Positions 33,581 through 46,899 of a DNA stretch of 64,000 bases are shown in pieces. Every line of letters starts with the position of its first letter. The stretch's first letter is position 1. The notes beneath the pieces are model-generated. The model had not been told where the DNA came from, did no database searches, and was given only the letters and a program-made list of their open reading frames with translations. The DNA is taken from contig OX352761.1 of the NCBI GenBank assembly GCA_947095585.1, positions 139,592,277 through 139,656,276 on the forward strand, written 5' to 3'. The position numbers were made by a program, and so were the translations under genes. The DNA comes from Nephrocerus scutellatus. Lineage: Eukaryota; Arthropoda; Insecta; Diptera; Pipunculidae.

Positions 33581-34880
33581 TGTGGATCGAGAGGCGGCGT
33601 CTTTGTCAGCAGGAAGCTATCCAGTTCTATGCTATTGGTGCAGTAGCTGTGCGCGCTGCCCCACAGTTTATGATAGGAACCTTTGCTAGTTTGCTTTTCT
33701 AGACGACCCACTTAATCCGAATTTGGGGGCATTTTTTGGGTTCCAACCGTTTAGCAGAATGAAAACAAAAAACTTACAACAGCATGAAGTTGGGGGAAAT
33801 TTTTCATTTTTTCTACTTTCAGTTTGCGCTGAGCGCGCAGCGTTATTTTTTTTAAGGAAATGTAAACTCTACTTTAAGAGAACCTTTTTGTTTTCACAAT
33901 AACTTTTTTCATAATTAAAATAAAATAAAAATAAAATTAAAAGAAACGCGAAATATTTTCTTCTGTTTTTGTTTAGTTGGCTAGAGCAGCAGCAACGGTT
34001 AGTGGAGGTAAAATTCGGGATTCCCGACGTTTGCTGTTTCCGTTTTTTGTCGTATATCAATATCATTGATTGTTCACAATTATTCACGTAAGAGAACAGA
34101 CGAAATTTTCGATTAAATTGGATTTTTTAATACTTTTCGAATTTGTTCTTTCTTTTGACACAGCTGAGTGCGGAAAAGCAGCGACGGCATCGAACGACAC
34201 TACAATATTTTCTTACGAGCTATGCCTATGATTAATGACACAACACACACAGTTGAACACAAAAAATAAATGCAAAACCAAGTTAGCCAACATCAAGAAA
34301 TGACAACACAGTTATTTGACACTTGTTTACTAGCGTTTAACCACACGAGTATAATTTCACTACAGGTTTGTTCGATAATTTATTTGTCGTCGATAGTGCA
34401 GTTGCTGTCAAACTGTATTTCAAAGATTAACTGCATTTTATTGGTACCGGAATAAGAATAGGAATAATTTTGCAACAACAATGCCATGCATACGGAATAA
34501 TTTTATTCTAGCGTTTTGTAGGAATGAAATTCTATACTGCTTTTAGTTAAAAACCTAATCACCTACCAAAATGGTATGCTATAAAATGCTTATGCAAAGT
34601 TTGAACGTGATCGGATGAACGGCGTGGAAACGTATATGTACATACATTTAGATTTTAATTTTTATTAATATAATTTTTTAATTTATATAATATTCAAAAT
34701 AAAAAATATTATATAATATCCAAAATAAAAAGAAAGTTATATTTTTTGATCGAATATTTCGGTGTTGTGCACCATTTTCAAGAATTAATATTAATAAATA
34801 TAATATTTTATTTAAAAATTAAAAAAATATAAAGTTGAGTCACTTGAATATTACATAAATAATAAAAAAATTAAAAAATT
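33581..34880. other. 5' flank of dsd, no promoter resolved
   Basis: This holds the 5' UTR of dsd and an AT-rich upstream region. A possible donor (GTAAGT on the minus strand near 33770-33780) would fit a non-coding first exon, but I could not confirm its partner. No TATA box plus initiator pair stood out, and no other gene is visible. Confidence 0.3.
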
Positions 34881-35030
34881 TGAGGTCTTTTTAACCACCA
34901 TTCGCACGACGTGGAGGGTTGAAATTTGGTGATCAGCTCAGCAATTTTGATATCCCACGTGTGATGCGCGTCACGAGTCGCGGTGGCGCTTGTGAATCGT
35001 AAAAAAATAAAATACTTTGAAATAACAAAA
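34880..35030 (+). repeat. Dispersed repeat B
   Basis: Shares TTTGAGGTC-TTTTTAACCACC, CAGCTCAG, CAATTTTGAT, CCCACGTGTGATGCGCGTCAC and AAAAAAATAAAATACT with the inverted copy at 57290-57400, and more loosely with 50870-51050. It lies directly left of a Helitron-like element. Confidence 0.65.
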
Positions 35031-35049
35031 ACAGATATTTTGGCGATTA

Positions 35050-35467
35050 TCTTCTATCTTCTCAATATAAATAAAAATTAAATGCTGTTCGTTGGTAATC
35101 GCATCACTTCAGAACGGCTGGGCCGATTTCGCTTCTTTTTTTTTTTTTTTGAAAATCTTCGTCATAGTCTGAGAAATGTTTATACGGATAATTAGAACAC
35201 GGAAATTGGAAAAGTTGCCGGAAAAATTGGAAAATTCGGGAAAACAGAAAGTGCTGTTTTCCTTAGGATTTTTGTATTAACTTACGACCTAACTCACGAT
35301 TGCAACACGTATATACACGTATATATTTTTTGCCGATATAAGTGTCAATTCTATAGTTTTCTGGTGGCTAAGGTAGGCAGTTGGCGGTGGGGGTCAGTGG
35401 GCTGCAGGTCAGTTGGCGGGTGGTCAGTTGAATGGGACAGCCGGGAAACGCCAGGTATTTCCGCTAG
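35050..35467 (+). mobile_element. Helitron-like non-autonomous element
   Basis: Begins TCTTCTATC after an A and carries ACGGCTGGGCCGATTTCGCT, the common head of insect Helitrons. It ends GCCGGGAAACGCCAGG-TATTTCCG-CTAG: a GC-rich 3' palindrome before CTRR. No inverted repeats or target duplication, as expected. The base after CTAG is C, where T is usual. No Rep/helicase coding capacity. A second copy is at 57515-57895. Confidence 0.7.
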
Positions 35468-38135
35468 CTACCAAAAAATAAAGGACTGTGTGGCGAAAAA
35501 AAAGAAAAAGTTTTTTTACATTTACTTGTTTAATATTATATTTATTTAACTGTTTACTATCCCTACAAAATAGTATGACAAAAAACTCTTTAGAATATGT
35601 ACATTTAACACTAGCCGGACCCTGTAGGCTATCGAAGTGTTACTAATTTCACGCTACTGTATTTCCCAAGCGGCCAATGACAGCGCGCTTATATTTTGAT
35701 AAACTTTAGTTTTCAATTTAAGAACTATATATGAATTAAACGTTTTAATAAATAGTCCATAAGAAAATATATTTTAGCAAGATTCTGTGATGTTGTTTAA
35801 AAGTCTACAGAAGCATATCGATATACGTCGTATTTGAAAGGAATATTCAAAATGGAATTCAAAAGTAAAAGGAACCAAGATATTAAACTGTGGAAGCATT
35901 GAAGACAGCTTTTCGTAAAGAATGGCCCACATGTCACGTAAGTGTAGCATGAAATGCCATCGTTAAGAGACTCGACGCTATTATCCGCGCCAAAGATATC
36001 GAGCAGTAACGTGTTTTTCATAAAATTTAAAATATTTATAATATTTTCTAAAAAAAAAAAGGTACATAAATGACGAAATTATAGCCTTTTAATTGGTAAC
36101 ATCGACGGCCCCTGTATATGTGAAGTTTATAACGACTTTAACTACAAAAGCTTTCTTCGGAAAACACACTCACTCAATATTGACACACGTAAAAAGCTTC
36201 CTAAGTGTCTGACAGCTCACCCGGAAAATTGAAAACGCACCCACATAACAAGGGTAACTATTTAACAAATTCGATCGCCGTGGTTATTTCAAGAACAAAA
36301 GACATTTGGACAGTTAGTTTCGTTTGAAACGTGACATCGTAAAAGTGGTGCGGTGGTGGTGGTGTAAAGATTCCCAGGCGCGTTCGATAAGACTTACTGC
36401 TTGTTCAATCGTTCCACCGTTCGCTTCAATTGATACTGGGATGAGTGGAAATACCAAAACTCATTCGTTTAAAGTTTCACAAAGATTGAAATAAGGGATG
36501 ATTACACATTTACCGAAATGTGTTAGTTAAATTCCTTTGCATCCGGTATATTTTTCTGTGATTTGCAGCTGAGGTAGTGGACCAAACAGAGCTAAAAACT
36601 ACCCTTAAAAAATCGATACTGAAATGTCAAACTGACATGACTTCTGATAAGGCAAGTTTTGAATTCTCTCTAATCGAGAAAGGACAAAGACCAGGGGCAT
36701 ATCCCTTTCAGTATAATATTCAGCGCATATCCCCAAATGAGCTTCTATTGCCATAAATCCGCTGAATAGAAAAGTTTTAGCCTTCGTTGACGTTTGTTGG
36801 GGCTGCAACAGTGAAGTCCACTACAGTATCCTTGTCGACGACGTCGCACGCTGTCGTTATCCTTGATATCCGCCGCGTCTGGTGTTGGTGCCTTTCTTTT
36901 TTGTGCTTTAGTTCTGAAGGAATTTTGTATATAGTTTTTTTCCTCTCTTCGGTAATTAATGGAATTTTATTAATATTATTCATAATTCTTTGTCAAAATT
37001 ATTGATTGAAGCAAAAATGTAAATGAACTTAAACGGTCGGTGGTACCACAGTCCTTCATTCCGGTTGAGTTGTTTTTAAAACCCCCAAAAAAACTATGAT
37101 ATAATTTTCACTCGAAAACAAGTGTCTACACTAATTGTGACAAGATAGAGAGGTGTTAGAGGTTTAAAAAAATTAGAAACCGTTGTCATTGCCGTCCTCT
37201 ACCTGCGTCGCCATTATAGAATAACAGTGCGGTAACAAAGTATTCTCTCACCAGCCACTTAATTTATACTCCAACTTGCAAGCATTCAACTCAATCCTAC
37301 TTTAACTTTAAAAAGCAAAAAACTATTACTCTGTGTACTTGAGGAAAATCGATGAGTTTTGTAGCGACGAATGGATGGGAGTCTACGAAATTCGGATTTA
37401 ATATCTTTTAATTTTTTATATCAAACTTTGTCGCCGTCGCGTCGTCGCGAATGTGAATGGGAGTATGCAAAGTAGATTTTATTGAGTTCAAGTTTCAAGT
37501 TGGGGACCCTTCTACCCATCTAATGGCAAACGGTTCGACGAGGAACTTTTTTGCCGCTGGAGATATACAATTTTGACTGGGTGTTGTAAACTTACAAGTG
37601 TCATAAAGTGTATTAAAATATTTTCATCTTCTAAAATTAAGTTTTTAAAACTATCTTCGTGGCTACCGCCATTGATAGTTGATAAGAATATTAAATACGT
37701 CATAATTCTCAGCCACAATTCTTTTCGTAGCTATTTTTTTAAAAATTTATTTTAATAAACATTTTTCCTTTGTTTGGCTTTTCTAAAGGCAAAGTGAGTG
37801 CTTAGATGTGCTTGTGTGAGTGAGTGATTATATCTGCAGGTGAGTGTGTGATCGGGTATTATAATTAAAGTAACGGAAGAATACACTTCAAGCTCTCGAC
37901 AAAGTAAATCGGAAACTACACAGCATCGTATAGGTAGGTGGGCGGTTAAGCTCACTTGTGAGTTAAGGGTTGCAAACTAAACGTGAACAACTTAAACGGT
38001 CTTCACACACATATCTACTCGTTCAATTAGTAACGGCTGAAAGGTTCAAGTAACACCTTGTGGAAAATATTTCATTTCTTTTGTGCCGGCGTTCTCAGAG
38101 TTATTTGTAATTTGCGTACGTGTACCCGTTCTCTT
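35468..38135. other. No gene seen
   Basis: AT-rich DNA. The GC-richer patch at 36780-36900 is open in frames on both strands but shows no motif and no convincing splice sites. Confidence 0.45.
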
Positions 38136-38139
38136 ACAA

Positions 38140-39600
38140 TCTGTTTCTAGACACCCACTTCCCGGGTAGCTTTCATCTCATAAACAATGTCAACCTAAAC
38201 AAGTCAAGCACTCGCATAACTATCTCCCAAGATCTTATAAATAAGAACAAATTTCTTTGGGCGCTGTATAGCTTCAAACCACACAAATCTGCAGGACCAA
38301 GCGGCTTAATTCCTGCCGAACTGCAAAGGACTTTGGATATTATCCTTCCTTCTAAATTGCTCTCTTGATCTGGTCTACAATCCAGATCTATGGAGAGAAG
38401 TGAAAGTTGTTTTCATATCTAAAGCCGACAAATGCTTGCACGTTAGTCCAAGAGATCTCAGACTATCATCGTTCCTCTTAAAGAAACTAGAAAGACTGAT
38501 TGGCACTAGCATGGACAAGAGACTTCTGTCTACTGATCAACATGGGTACAACATGCGTACTGCAAGGGAAAATCTGTAAAAACATCTCTACATACGCTAG
38601 TACGTTCTATTGAATATTCCCTTCACTACAAGAAGTACACAATAGTAGCATTCCTAGAAATTGAAGGCGCTTCTAACAACGTCAACACATCTGCGATCGC
38701 GGATGCACTGACGACTTTGAGGGTAGATGACTCACTTGGTAAATATATCTGCTGATATCCCTGAAAAGGGAGGCCTGATGCGGAGTGATTTCTTATGCGA
38801 ATAACGTTGGTATTACTGCCGTAAAGGAACTCCTACAAAATGCTCTCAACAAGCTAACGAGAACGATGGGCAGATCGTTGTGTTTTAGGGGTAAACCTCC
38901 ACAAAACTGAACTTGTCCTCTTCACTAGGAAATACAAAATCCTACTTGTTGACCCTCTTTCTATTAAGGGTACAAGCTTAACTTTATCTGATAAACCCAA
39001 GTTTCTGGGTGTTATTCTGGATAGGAAGCTTAGCTGGAAACCTAACATACAAGAAAGAGTTCATAAAGCAACAGTGACGCACTCTTCACATGCAAAAAAG
39101 CAATTTGAAACAAGTGCGGTCTTCAACCCCATATCACTTATTGGCTATTTACAGTAAGACATACAATTCTATATGGTGTGTCGGACACTTCTCTGTTCTG
39201 TGTTAATTCATAATACCACCAGGTAACATAGGCTACAACATTCCGCAACTCCAATTCAACAGACACTTTCAAGTCGACATCCCCTCCAGATCATTTTTGG
39301 AAGAAGCCGCTCACTTGCATGCAGTAAGGCTTGGCGTTTTCTCGAACGACGAACAGTGGAGGAGGAGACCATTCTCCACCTTCTCTGTATGTACCCAGCT
39401 CTCTCTCAAAAACGTAAGCTACATCTGAGAGATTACAATGACCTTAATGATCTAACCAATACTGACATTAGTAGTCTGTTGCGCTTCATACGAAGATCCA
39501 AATAATGGTTCAATGATACTGGTGGGACAATAGACCACACCTGGTCTAAGTGTGTCTGCTTTTCCACTTCCACCTTAACCTAACCTTTCCTAACCTAACA
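38140..39600 (+). mobile_element. R1/LOA-like non-LTR remnant, internally deleted
   Basis: Plus-strand frames contain KFLWALYSFKPHKSAGPSGL and PAELQ, an ALHTLVRSIEYSLHYKKYTIVAFLEIEG block, then GVNLHKTELVLFTRK and PKFLGVILDRKLSWKPNI. A terminal TVEEETILHLLCMYPALSQK with DISSLLRFIRRSKWF follows. The segment holding PQGG and YADD is deleted between 38720 and 38860. It ends near a CCTAACCTAACCTTTCC stretch, probably the 3' tail. Multiple stops. Confidence 0.8.
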
Positions 39601-39719
39601 TACTTGTACGCGCATATTATGTCTGCATATGAATCGTTGGAATGTTCATAGTATAACGGTACTGCTAAATTTAAAACATGCGGGATGGATGTGTGAAAAA
39701 AAGTCTGCATATAAAGGGT

Positions 39720-40080
39720 TTTTTAATAAGGACATAACATAAGTTTCAGCGACTCAAATGATCAAGGAGCTTCAGTTCTTGAGTTATTTTAATCTTGTAA
39801 GGGTGTAGGTCAAGATCTTTATGCAAAATTCGCCACGATGTGGATTGAGAGATTTCCAATTCCTGTCAACCCAGTCGATTCCATGACTGATTTAGCTCAT
39901 TTTGAACTGAAGTACTTACTGCTGCGATATTTCCGGTACTTCGACCGGCGCTTGTCTTACTGGCAAAGGAACTTTCAATAGTGAATATGTTTATATATAC
40001 TATAGCACGCACAGCCTGTCTGGTGGGACAATTACTACGAACGAAAACTGGAGTAAGCGATCTCAAAGTTACGACCTACT
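39720..40080 (-). mobile_element. Tc1/mariner-type transposase N-terminal remnant
   Basis: The minus strand reads AGRSTGNIAAVSTSVQNE, then ELEISQSTSWRILHKDLDLH and PYKIKITQELKLLDH, with two stops. This is the helix-turn-helix region that binds terminal repeats, followed by the linker common to one mariner-like group. The catalytic half is absent. It looks like the missing front of the 9.5-kb remnant's family. Confidence 0.7.
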
Positions 40081-40089
40081 CGAAATTTC

Positions 40090-40530
40090 AGTATTAATTT
40101 TTAAAACGTTGCTCGTTCGTAAACTTTTTTTATGATAAAAATGCTGAAAAATAAAAACACATGCGAAGCACTACATGCTTTTGTAGTTACAAATAAAAAC
40201 AACCCCCCCATATCGTTAGCTACGCTACACACAGCGCACACAATCATTAGGGTATGGCGTGATCTGATGCCGCCATATGAATTAAAAGAAAACCGGGAGA
40301 AAGTACTGTCACCGGAAACACACATGTGTGCATAGTTTCAATAAAATCTGTCTTTGGGAAGTGAGTTAAAAATTGATCGCAAGATTCCACGACAACCAGA
40401 CAGACAGACAAATCCACCACGGGCACGCGAATATAATATAGAAAATATAAACATTGACTGACGTTTTTTCATTGACAAATCATAAAAAAGTTCAAGGTTG
40501 CGTTTGTATTAAAATACAAAGTTGTTATGT
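40090..40530 (+). repeat. Dispersed repeat A, longest copy
   Basis: Extends from CGTTGCTCGTTCGTAAACTT to AAGGTTGCGTTTGTATTAAA. It contains every block seen in the other copies (8.8, 13.5, 53.7, 54.0 and 0.34 kb). Non-coding. It abuts the mariner remnant on its left. Confidence 0.7.
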
Positions 40531-42570
40531 CTCTAATGAAAACCCCTTTAGTTCTAAATAAAACGTCGTTAATAAGCATAAAAGCATGTTATACATTTTC
40601 ACAATTTTTCATTTCATCGACGAAATGAGAAGTTATCCTAAGGTCAGCAAATATCAAATATAGCTCTGGTTATCATAAAAACGTTTATATCATTATAGAA
40701 AAGTTTATTGCCCCTTGAAAATTATCCTCTTGCAGCCATTCCATGCATTTATGGTCTAAAGGAATTGCTTAAAGTATACTCGTAACCGTTTTTTATCAAT
40801 TGTATGCGTTTGTGTGAAAGTACCGATTTTAAATGAAAAGTTATATAATAATTTCATATTTTACTCTCAGTGCACTATTAGTAATAGAAAGAATGCACGG
40901 CATCATTCCAATGGTTACCCATTACCTATAAATCATTCATGCAAATATTGCAAGATGAATACAAATACACAGAAAGAAAGAATTAAAAAACAAAAGCAAA
41001 AAAACTTTGCAACTCGAATAAGACTACGTATTTAATGACAGAAATCGTTTCCTGAATATGCCATAAGATCATAACTCTGTGAAGAACCCCGCCCAGTACT
41101 TTCGTAAATGTAACCGCAACACACCAACTATGTTAACAGCAGATGGCGTGGGACGTGTAGGTTACGATGACAAACTGTAAAGTAGCCTTAGCACCTCTTA
41201 GCACCGCTGGGTAATAGGACAACGAACAACAACAAAAGAAAGGGCTTACAATTTTCTTCACAAAAAATAGTTGGTTGCGTCTTAATGAATCACTACAAAA
41301 AACTTCCAAGGCATTCAGGAAAAATCTGAATAAGCTTCTGGTAGCGGAGCTCCAAAGAACTTGTCCAACGCACCTACACACAACAACCAAGAGCACGACT
41401 ACAGTCACGTGTACACACATACGCCGTGTGGCAGTTTTAATGAATCTTTTCCAAAAGTAAGAGGCGAGGTAATTGGTTTGACTGTGCTGACGCTGGATGT
41501 CTGTCTATCCAATAAGGAGGCAAATTATTGTTTAAGTAAAATACAGACATATTGAGAAAAAATTGTGTGCTGATGAGCTTTTAATTTAATAAAAAAGGTC
41601 ATTTTAGCTTCAACCTCTACCTTCTTTGTTTTTTATAAAAATATATTCTCCTTTTGATGGAAATTTATTATCGCTCTGTTCCATTGCACTACAATTTGCC
41701 TTTACAGTATTTCTTGTTTCTCATTACACGTAGGTACTATGCACCTTAGCGTTGTAGTGTCGTCGTTGGGATGAATACAGTTAAGCTAACTTGTGTGAAT
41801 ATTCATTCTTACCCTTAGCCTAATTTAACCCTATTAAGGGCGCCGAGCGGTAGATGATGATGAGCACAAGAAAAGACTAAGAACCTTTCAAGTGTGTGCG
41901 TTTCTTTCACAATACGGTAGCTTCTCCTCGTACTCTATTAGAAAACTTCCACTACTGAGGTGAGTCTTTCATAGTCAGGATAGTGGGTGTAACAAAATCA
42001 TTGAAGTCATTCACATAGGTACATAGTCAAAGTTGTATGAAGTATCTCAGTGGAAACTCGCTCCGTTCGCTGTCGTAAACGCTGATTTTTCTACAAGACT
42101 TGCAATTTTAATTAAACCGTTAATTAGTCACATAGGACGGGAAAAACTGAATTTCGGTGTCATCGTTTGGGAGGTTGGCTGTGGACGTATGCGAATATTA
42201 CAACAAAGTAAGGCGCGAGTTTTCTATGTTTTGCTATACGATGTTCGCATTGTTGAGAGAATTTTTTTTTGGTAGAGGTAAAGTGTCCCTTAAGAGACTG
42301 CAAAATCAGGGCAAAAGTAAATGTCCGTTGAGTGATATGTTCTCGACTGATGTCAATACATAACACATACACGTTCAGTGGTTAGGAATTTGTGTGAACT
42401 ACTCGTTGCGTGTAATTAAGTCAGTAGCTATACATTTTAACTAAATTTTTAAATAAAAGTGAACGAATGCAGGTTTTGAAAGTTCTATATTTTTATTGAA
42501 GGGCTTAATTTCACTAATGAATGCCTTTTTTTTACACCTAAGGGTGTCAAATAGGTGGTAATCGATTTGG
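40531..42570. other. No gene seen
   Basis: AT-rich intergenic DNA with overlapping short frames on both strands and no recognised repeat. Confidence 0.45.
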
Positions 42571-42576
42571 TAGTAT

Positions 42577-44570
42577 TTGACCCATAATCCTTTGAAAATT
42601 AAAAACAGAACAACGAAACCAACGAAAAAGAAGTCAGTTGCCGAAAGTAACACATTGTACTTGACATTGCTAACCGTTGAGCCAACAATTTCAAAACTAA
42701 TCCCTTTCTCACACCTAGAAAACAGTACGACAATACAAAAAGCCGATTGGGATGGCATTAACAACTTCTTTGGGATTATTAACTGGTCGCTACTGTTTTA
42801 CGATAGCAACGTGGACGCCGCCGAGGATGCGATCATAAACATCATCCTTATTAGTATGAGAGACTTTATCACTTTTAGGAAGGGAAGCCAAAGGAATATG
42901 GATGGTATAATCCGAGCTGTACAGAGGCGTCTAGGATTAGAGAGGTATGCTTTCGGTTTTACAAAGTAAATCCTACTGAAGAAAACCGAATAAATTTCAA
43001 AAGAGCCAGAAATTATTGCCATGCCCACCTTCGGCGAGTCAAATTCGCCTACAACCCAAAATTGAGGCGAAAAATACTAAAATGTCCCAAAGGTAGTAAA
43101 AATTGTTGGTCGTTCATGAAAAGAATTAAAAATGCGACCTCGTCGTCGATTCCGACGCTCATTTACAATGACATTCCAGGTGCCTGCTCGAATGACAAGG
43201 CCAATTAGTTTGCTGCTTATTTTGCAACCAGCTCCAGGCTTTCAGATTGTGCATTATTGCCGCCTGTATCTCTGAGTATTAAACACTCAAAGGACAGATT
43301 TATATTCGTACTCGTGTAGTTGCTAGAGTTTTCAACGATCGTAACGCTCACAAATTCGTTGGATCAGATGATGCGTTTCCCTATTAGTTTTGAGAAGGTT
43401 TCTGTCGAAGGTAGCATTACCATTGGAGCTCTTCTACATATCATATTCTTATTGACTCTTCCCGAGAAAACATCCTTTGTCCAGCCTATAACCACAAAAG
43501 GCAAGCCGTAGTTTTCTTCCTCATTGTTCCGGGCCATAGCACTTACATCCATTCTTTCCAAGATCATAGAAACGCTGACCAATTATCAGCTCATGAAATA
43601 TATTGACCCTAACAAAATCCTTAGTGACTGACAGTACGCATTTGTCAGAGTTTGGCATCAAGCTCTTTTAATCAAAATGTTATGTTGTCGATGAAAAACT
43701 GCTGATTGGATTACAATTTTTTTTTGACGGTTTCAAATCTGAAATAAACCGAATAAATGCTGGCATTCCGCAGGGCTCTGTTTTGTCCCCAACACTATTC
43801 CTCATTTTTATTAATGTTCTCTTGTCTGTTACTTTGAATCCAATTCACTCTTTCGCTGACCGTTTCTTCTCCTTAACTCCGTTTCGATCTCAAACAATTA
43901 CATATGATAAGATCCTTAAATTCTGGCCTGGATAAAATGGGGAGAAGTAAATAGAGTAGAATTTAATGCTTTCAAAACACAATTCTGTTTTCTGTCATAC
44001 AAGCAAATCGTAAAACATCAGTCGTTATTCATGAATGGCACTTGCATCGAGGAGACTGAAAAATCGCAATTATGGGTATGTGCGATAACGACAAGCTTCG
44101 TTGGAGCGACCACATATTTGCCATCGCCAAAAATGCTGCGAAATGTTTAAGTTTTCTCACTAGGTGCAAGAAATATTTTACTCCCTCTGATCTGGCTACA
44201 ATCTACAAGGCGTTAATTTGCCCAACATTTGAGTGCAATTGTGATATCTGGTCAGGTGCTTCTAAAACCACATTGGCTCTGCTAGATAGAATTCATAACC
44301 GATTGATAACACTTTTTGGTAAAACAAATATTGCGAAGTCAGTAGATTCGCTTAAATATCGCAGAACCGTTTCCTGCTTGCCGCTGTTTCACCGCTACTA
44401 CCACCGGCGGTGCCAGAAATAGCCAGTGTATATCACCTATCCATCAATTCAGTCGTGGCGCTCTAAATGTAGAAGCGTGCAATTTTACACGCATTTCTGG
44501 GTTCAATTCACGGCGCGTTAAAAAAATCAACAATATTCTAGATTGTAAGTTCTAGTGAGCTGTAAATTAT
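42577..44570 (+). mobile_element. Jockey/CR1-like non-LTR element, longest copy
   Basis: Starts within the endonuclease-RT linker (WDGINNFFGIINWSLLFYD, open to 42969). It runs through NFKRARNYCHAHLRRVKF, SMFKRIK-like WSFMKRIKNATSS, RAIALTSILSKIIETLTN, a deleted DISKAF block ending VWHQALL, a PQGS block read as HSAGLCF in a shifted frame and SFADR-like remains of the active site. The post-RT region follows (44072-44422, LLDRIHNRLITLFGKTNIAKS). Stops and shifts throughout. No 5' endonuclease and no clear target duplication. Confidence 0.82.
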
Positions 44571-46620
44571 AAACTCCACCCACCACAATACATACATTCT
44601 TTCCCTCCCCTATCACAATATTTCTAAACCCACGAATTTAGGTACGTCCTTTCATTGCGTACGATTACGTGAAAGAGTCTTACATATATAACGATGAACT
44701 TGACGATTATCAATCTGTTGTTTTTAACAAATATGTGAAAATAAATGACCATTGGTTTAAATGAGTTTATTATTCCTAATTCCCATCATGCCTTACTATA
44801 TTTGCTGCATTTTCTAAACATATGTACATGTATCAAACCCAACTCAAAGTAAGTTGGGATATGTGCATTGATGTGCATTGATGATGGCCATAATGACTTA
44901 TTTCTTGGCTAGAGACAAATGTATCTGGACAAGGATTAAACCAAATCACTGCAGTATTTTAAGGTAAAAGTCGTAAATAGTTTCCCTTTTATGAAATTTA
45001 CATAAGCTGGAAAACTATACTCACACTTACATGATGTTCTTAAAGTTTCCCCTTCCTATCCCCATCCAATTATGCCCTTTATATAGCAATCTTTTATGAG
45101 TGCTAATTAAACAAGGGTGGCAAACACATTTTACTCCGCCAGTACCGATACTTAAAGTTAAGAATACGGGTGAAGGGACTGACAACTCCTCAACAAATCA
45201 ATAATTCGAGAGTAATTGGTCCATTATAGGTATAGGACTAAGATCCCAATTTAGCCGGGAACGTTACGTCAACTGTTGTCGTTCACTGTGTTGGAAATTA
45301 AAGAAGGATGCAATGAACTTGTGGGTGGCCGCAGGACTCAATACAAACCCTTATTAGGTGATATGGCAGAGACACGTTGGCAAACAACGTTAACGTGTCA
45401 ACAATTGTTCACATGTACGTGTGCGTTGAGTGCGAACTGAGCTTCATAGATAGGTAGCAATCTCGCAGTTCACTTATCATGTTGGGAGTTGAGCCTCTGG
45501 GGCTCTGTGTTTTCATTTTATCCAATACAGCGAAGGGCTGCTTGGATGAAAAGTTCGAGAGTAGTCGTGATTTACACTTCTCCCTTAAAAAGTGAACAGT
45601 AATTATACACAAATAGTTTGGTATAAGATGAGGATAGCATCAATGCAATGTTGTAGATGTCACTCAGCTATATAGCCGCCGAAAATAAAGTTTTTTTTTG
45701 TTTTCGGTTGTCTCACTGCCGGTCCCACAATTTGTGATTTTTGTGAAGCAATTGAAAATGTAGATTTTAACATTAACCAACCTCCTAATTCCACCTCTTG
45801 CTCCCCTGCAGTAAATGCAGGAATGCAGCTAAGCACTTGCATACGAAATAACTTCCAATTGCAGTCCTAATGTGTCTAAATTTCAATTATCCTCGCTGGC
45901 AGTTGCTACTATATTTGTGCTGGCTCATCGCTTTCTAATGCTAATGTTGTCTTTCTCACGGCCAACAACGACATGCCCTGCCGTCGCATTGTTACGCAAC
46001 ATATGTAACTAACTTTAGGAAGCCTTGACTTTGGTAAAGTGCCAAAACGAGCAAAAATGGAAGGTTATTGGATACTGACAGCAGTTTTGTAACTTTTATT
46101 TATGATATAGTATTTTATATATATATTTTAGTATAATATAAGTTTGTGTGTGTAGTGTCTATTGTTTTGGTTTGTCCTTTTGTCTTGTGGCGTATGTAAT
46201 GATGTATATCATCACAGTCGAAGTTTTCTGGTTTCCATAAATATCTTGTTGTTGTTGTTGCGTTGATTGCAGTTACATTTCTGTTGTTTTTAATATTAAT
46301 TGTATAATGTATTAATCCTAGGATAAAATTTTGTTGCAATTTTTGACTTGGTTAAAAAAATAATCTCAAGACTTGTAAGTGTGGAATCTTTAAGTAGAAA
46401 AAGGTGAGTGTGTACCATTACAGCATGTTCCCATGAATTGAAATAATAATTAACTTTTCGTTGGGTCCAAAAGCATGTTAATTGCGTTACATTAAATTAA
46501 ATATGGAAAGATAAAGATATAAGGAAAGAATAGATATAGATATATAGATATAGATAGAAGATAGAATAGATTAAAAAAAACGTTAAAAAAGAAAGAAAGG
46601 AAATAGAGTAGATTTTTATA
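44571..46620. other. No gene seen
   Basis: No recognisable coding or repeated sequence apart from simple GATATA-type runs near 46540 and a direct repeat ATGTGCATTG around 44860-44880. Confidence 0.45.
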
Positions 46621-46625
46621 ATAAA

Positions 46626-46680
46626 CTAGCGGATATACCCGGCGTTTCCGGGTTGCGCCATCCCGCTGAACACCACCTTA
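46626..46680 (-). mobile_element. Helitron 3' end
   Basis: Read on the minus strand the sequence is AACCCGGAAACGCCGGGTATATCCGCTAG then T: the GC-rich hairpin (CCCGG...CCGGG), a short spacer and CTAG at the boundary with T outside. This is the classic Helitron terminus and is better preserved than in the 35-kb copy. I could not locate its 5' end to the right. Confidence 0.7.
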
Positions 46681-46899
46681 CTTGATCATCCCAATGTAAA
46701 TACTCGATCACTCGTTAACGTATTGACTTCATTCACTTGTTAACTGTTGTCGTTTCCAAAGTCGACAGCATTAACGAAGAGCTGAAATTGCGAATATCGC
46801 CAGTTGTAAGTCGGTAGCAAATGTTCAAAATTCGTGTAGATTGCGCGATTTTTTCAAAGAGATGGTGGGGGTGCTTTTTTGGTACTACTCTGTATAACG

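Noticed and set aside
35364..35549. 61-codon plus-strand frame rich in Gly, Trp and Ser
   Set aside because: It is the G-rich variable part of the Helitron-like element and crosses its 3' boundary.
39570..39602. CCTAACCTAACCTTTCCTAACC as insect telomeric (TTAGG)n
   Set aside because: Only a few imperfect units at the 3' end of an R1/LOA-like remnant, and higher flies lack TTAGG telomeres. It is better explained as the element's tail.
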